Part shown: one piece after another, positions 5,063 through 5,800 of the stretch
Numbering within the stretch: the stretch's first letter is position 1
Layout: each line of letters starts with the position of its first letter
Source of the DNA: Deltaproteobacteria bacterium
Lineage (GTDB): Bacteria; Desulfobacterota; Desulfarculia; Adiutricales; Adiutricaceae
DNA length: 5,800 bases
Assembly: GCA_031257955.1 (NCBI GenBank)
Contig: JAIRNQ010000181.1
Coordinates: 1 to 5,800, forward strand
Direction of reading: 5' to 3'
Program-made: the position numbers and the translations under genes
Notes under the pieces: generated by a model
Told to the model about the DNA's origin: nothing
The model's input: only the letters and a program-made list of their open reading frames with translations
Database searches by the model: none

Positions 5063-5674
5063 GTGGCGTCCAGATCTCTGGCCCGGATTTTTTCCTTGGC
5101 CACGATTTTGTGTTTGGGTTTGGCCCCCGCTTTGGCCTGGGCCCAGGTTACCACCTTTTCGACCCAGGATAACCCCAGGGCCGACGGCTTGGCCTTTACC
5201 ATCGACTACCCCGCCGATTACGAGCTGGTCGACAGCCCCAAGGTTCCCAACCAGCTTTTCGTGGCCTACAGCGAAAAGCCGGAATTCCCGACGGTCTTGA
5301 CCGTTTTGGTGGATCCCCTGCCCCAAACCCAGCCGCCTTACGACTATAAGTTGTTCACCCAGGGCAACCTTGACGAATTCGTGGCCGCCGCCTTTACCGC
5401 TCCCGGCCAAACGCCCAGGATACTTTACAAGTCCATCGGCCAATTCAAAAGCCACAGTTCGATTAGGGCCAAGGCCCTGGTTAACCAAACCTTCAAGGAC
5501 CAGAACCAACCATCCATTGAGGAAATACTTTTCGTTATCTATAATAACCATAACATAACCATCGTTTGTTCCACATTCAATAGCCAACATAACCCAAACA
5601 TACTGCTCCACTTTGCCGAACAGGGTAGCTACGAGGCCTGCGGCGCCTTCTTTAATAGCTTGGTTCTGCCCTAG
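5063..5674 (+). CDS. exported PsbP/DcrB-like protein of unknown function
   Basis: A 203-residue protein from GTG 5063. Residues 1-22 form a Sec signal peptide: basic MASRSLAR, hydrophobic IFSLATILCLGLAP, and an AWA cleavage motif before QV. The cysteine inside the hydrophobic core is not in a lipobox, so a soluble periplasmic protein is expected. The mature part of about 180 residues opens with GLAFTIDYPADYELVD. It continues with LFVAYSEKPEFPTVLTVLVDP, a helix-like FTQGNLDEFVAAAF, and a late NNHNITIVCSTFN strand with an EACGAFFNSLVL end. This order (a 'yPadw' start, a beta-rich core, a final hydrophobic helix) recalls PsbP/DcrB/Mog1-fold proteins. That is resemblance, not a motif match. The two mature cysteines, in IVCSTF and EACGAF, could form a disulfide. 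A strong Shine-Dalgarno site and a good promoter precede it, and it is divergent from the Sel1/radical SAM genes. The minus-strand ORF opposite it is a shadow. Confidence 0.9.
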   Translation: MASRSLARIFSLATILCLGLAPALAWAQVTTFSTQDNPRADGLAFTIDYPADYELVDSPKVPNQLFVAYSEKPEFPTVLTVLVDPLPQTQPPYDYKLFTQGNLDEFVAAAFTAPGQTPRILYKSIGQFKSHSSIRAKALVNQTFKDQNQPSIEEILFVIYNNHNITIVCSTFNSQHNPNILLHFAEQGSYEACGAFFNSLVLP

Positions 5675-5714
5675 GCCGCCCAAAAGTCCCGCGCCTTTCC
5701 CGAAACGACCTACA

Positions 5715-5748
5715 TTGGGCCGGGGGCGCTAAGGGGCCGGCGGCCCAA
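5715..5748. other. 8-bp inverted repeat downstream of the exported-protein gene
   Basis: TTGGGCCG (5715-5722) and CGGCCCAA (5741-5748) are perfect complements with an 18-nt loop, 40 nt after the TAG stop. No T-run follows on either strand, so it may be a Rho-assisted or 3'-stabilising hairpin rather than a canonical terminator. I see nothing else in 5675-5800. Confidence 0.4.
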
Positions 5749-5800
5749 AACTAGAAAGGGGTTCCCGCCGAGAAAGAATTTTACACACCCTTGCGCCCGC

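Noticed and set aside
4997..5683. 228-codon minus-strand ORF opposite the exported-protein gene
   Set aside because: The plus strand has a strong ribosome site, a promoter and a signal peptide; the minus frame is glycine/valine-rich with no motif.

Overview
The window looks like chromosomal DNA of a Gram-negative bacterium that is G+C-rich by eye. The evidence for that is the strong preference for GGC/GCC-type codons, GTG and probably TTG start codons, Shine-Dalgarno-led genes, and one clear Sec signal peptide. The overall style is compatible with Desulfobacterota (the old Deltaproteobacteria). That placement is an impression, because no rRNA or other marker gene is present.

Layout from left to right. 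Positions 1-486 are a tandem array of about twelve copies of a 41-bp unit, running off the left edge, non-coding and more A+T-rich than the rest. Positions 534-3589 hold three minus-strand genes packed as one transcription unit. In order of transcription they are a radical SAM/SPASM enzyme (3589-2531), a GNAT-fold acyltransferase (2534-1569, overlapping the previous stop as GTGA), and a six-helix membrane protein with a proline-rich cytoplasmic N-terminus (1556-534, 12 nt further on). Upstream of them, also on the minus strand, is a cytoplasmic protein made of seven Sel1-like repeats (4592-3744), separated from the radical SAM gene by 154 nt with a small hairpin. Positions 4605-4956 are a divergent intergenic region with two separate four-copy 12-bp repeat arrays and an 8-bp inverted repeat. 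From 4957 rightward lie a good sigma70-type promoter, a short possible leader ORF, and a plus-strand gene (5063-5674) for a small exported protein resembling the PsbP/DcrB type. The last 126 bases hold an inverted repeat and no gene.

How the genes may work together. The radical SAM enzyme and the acyltransferase are translationally coupled and so are probably made in fixed proportion. The membrane protein may anchor, export or receive what they act on. The radical SAM C-terminal tail and the membrane protein N-terminal tail are both proline-rich and built from short DNA tandem repeats, which may point to physical contact. I see no convincing precursor peptide, so the substrate is unknown. This rSAM-GNAT-membrane trio, possibly with the Sel1 scaffold, is the best candidate for an undescribed system here. 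Its novelty cannot be judged from the sequence alone.

A second theme is the density of tandem repeats: units of 41, 15, 12, 12 and 9 bp, the four shorter ones each in about four copies. The locus appears prone to slippage or duplication.
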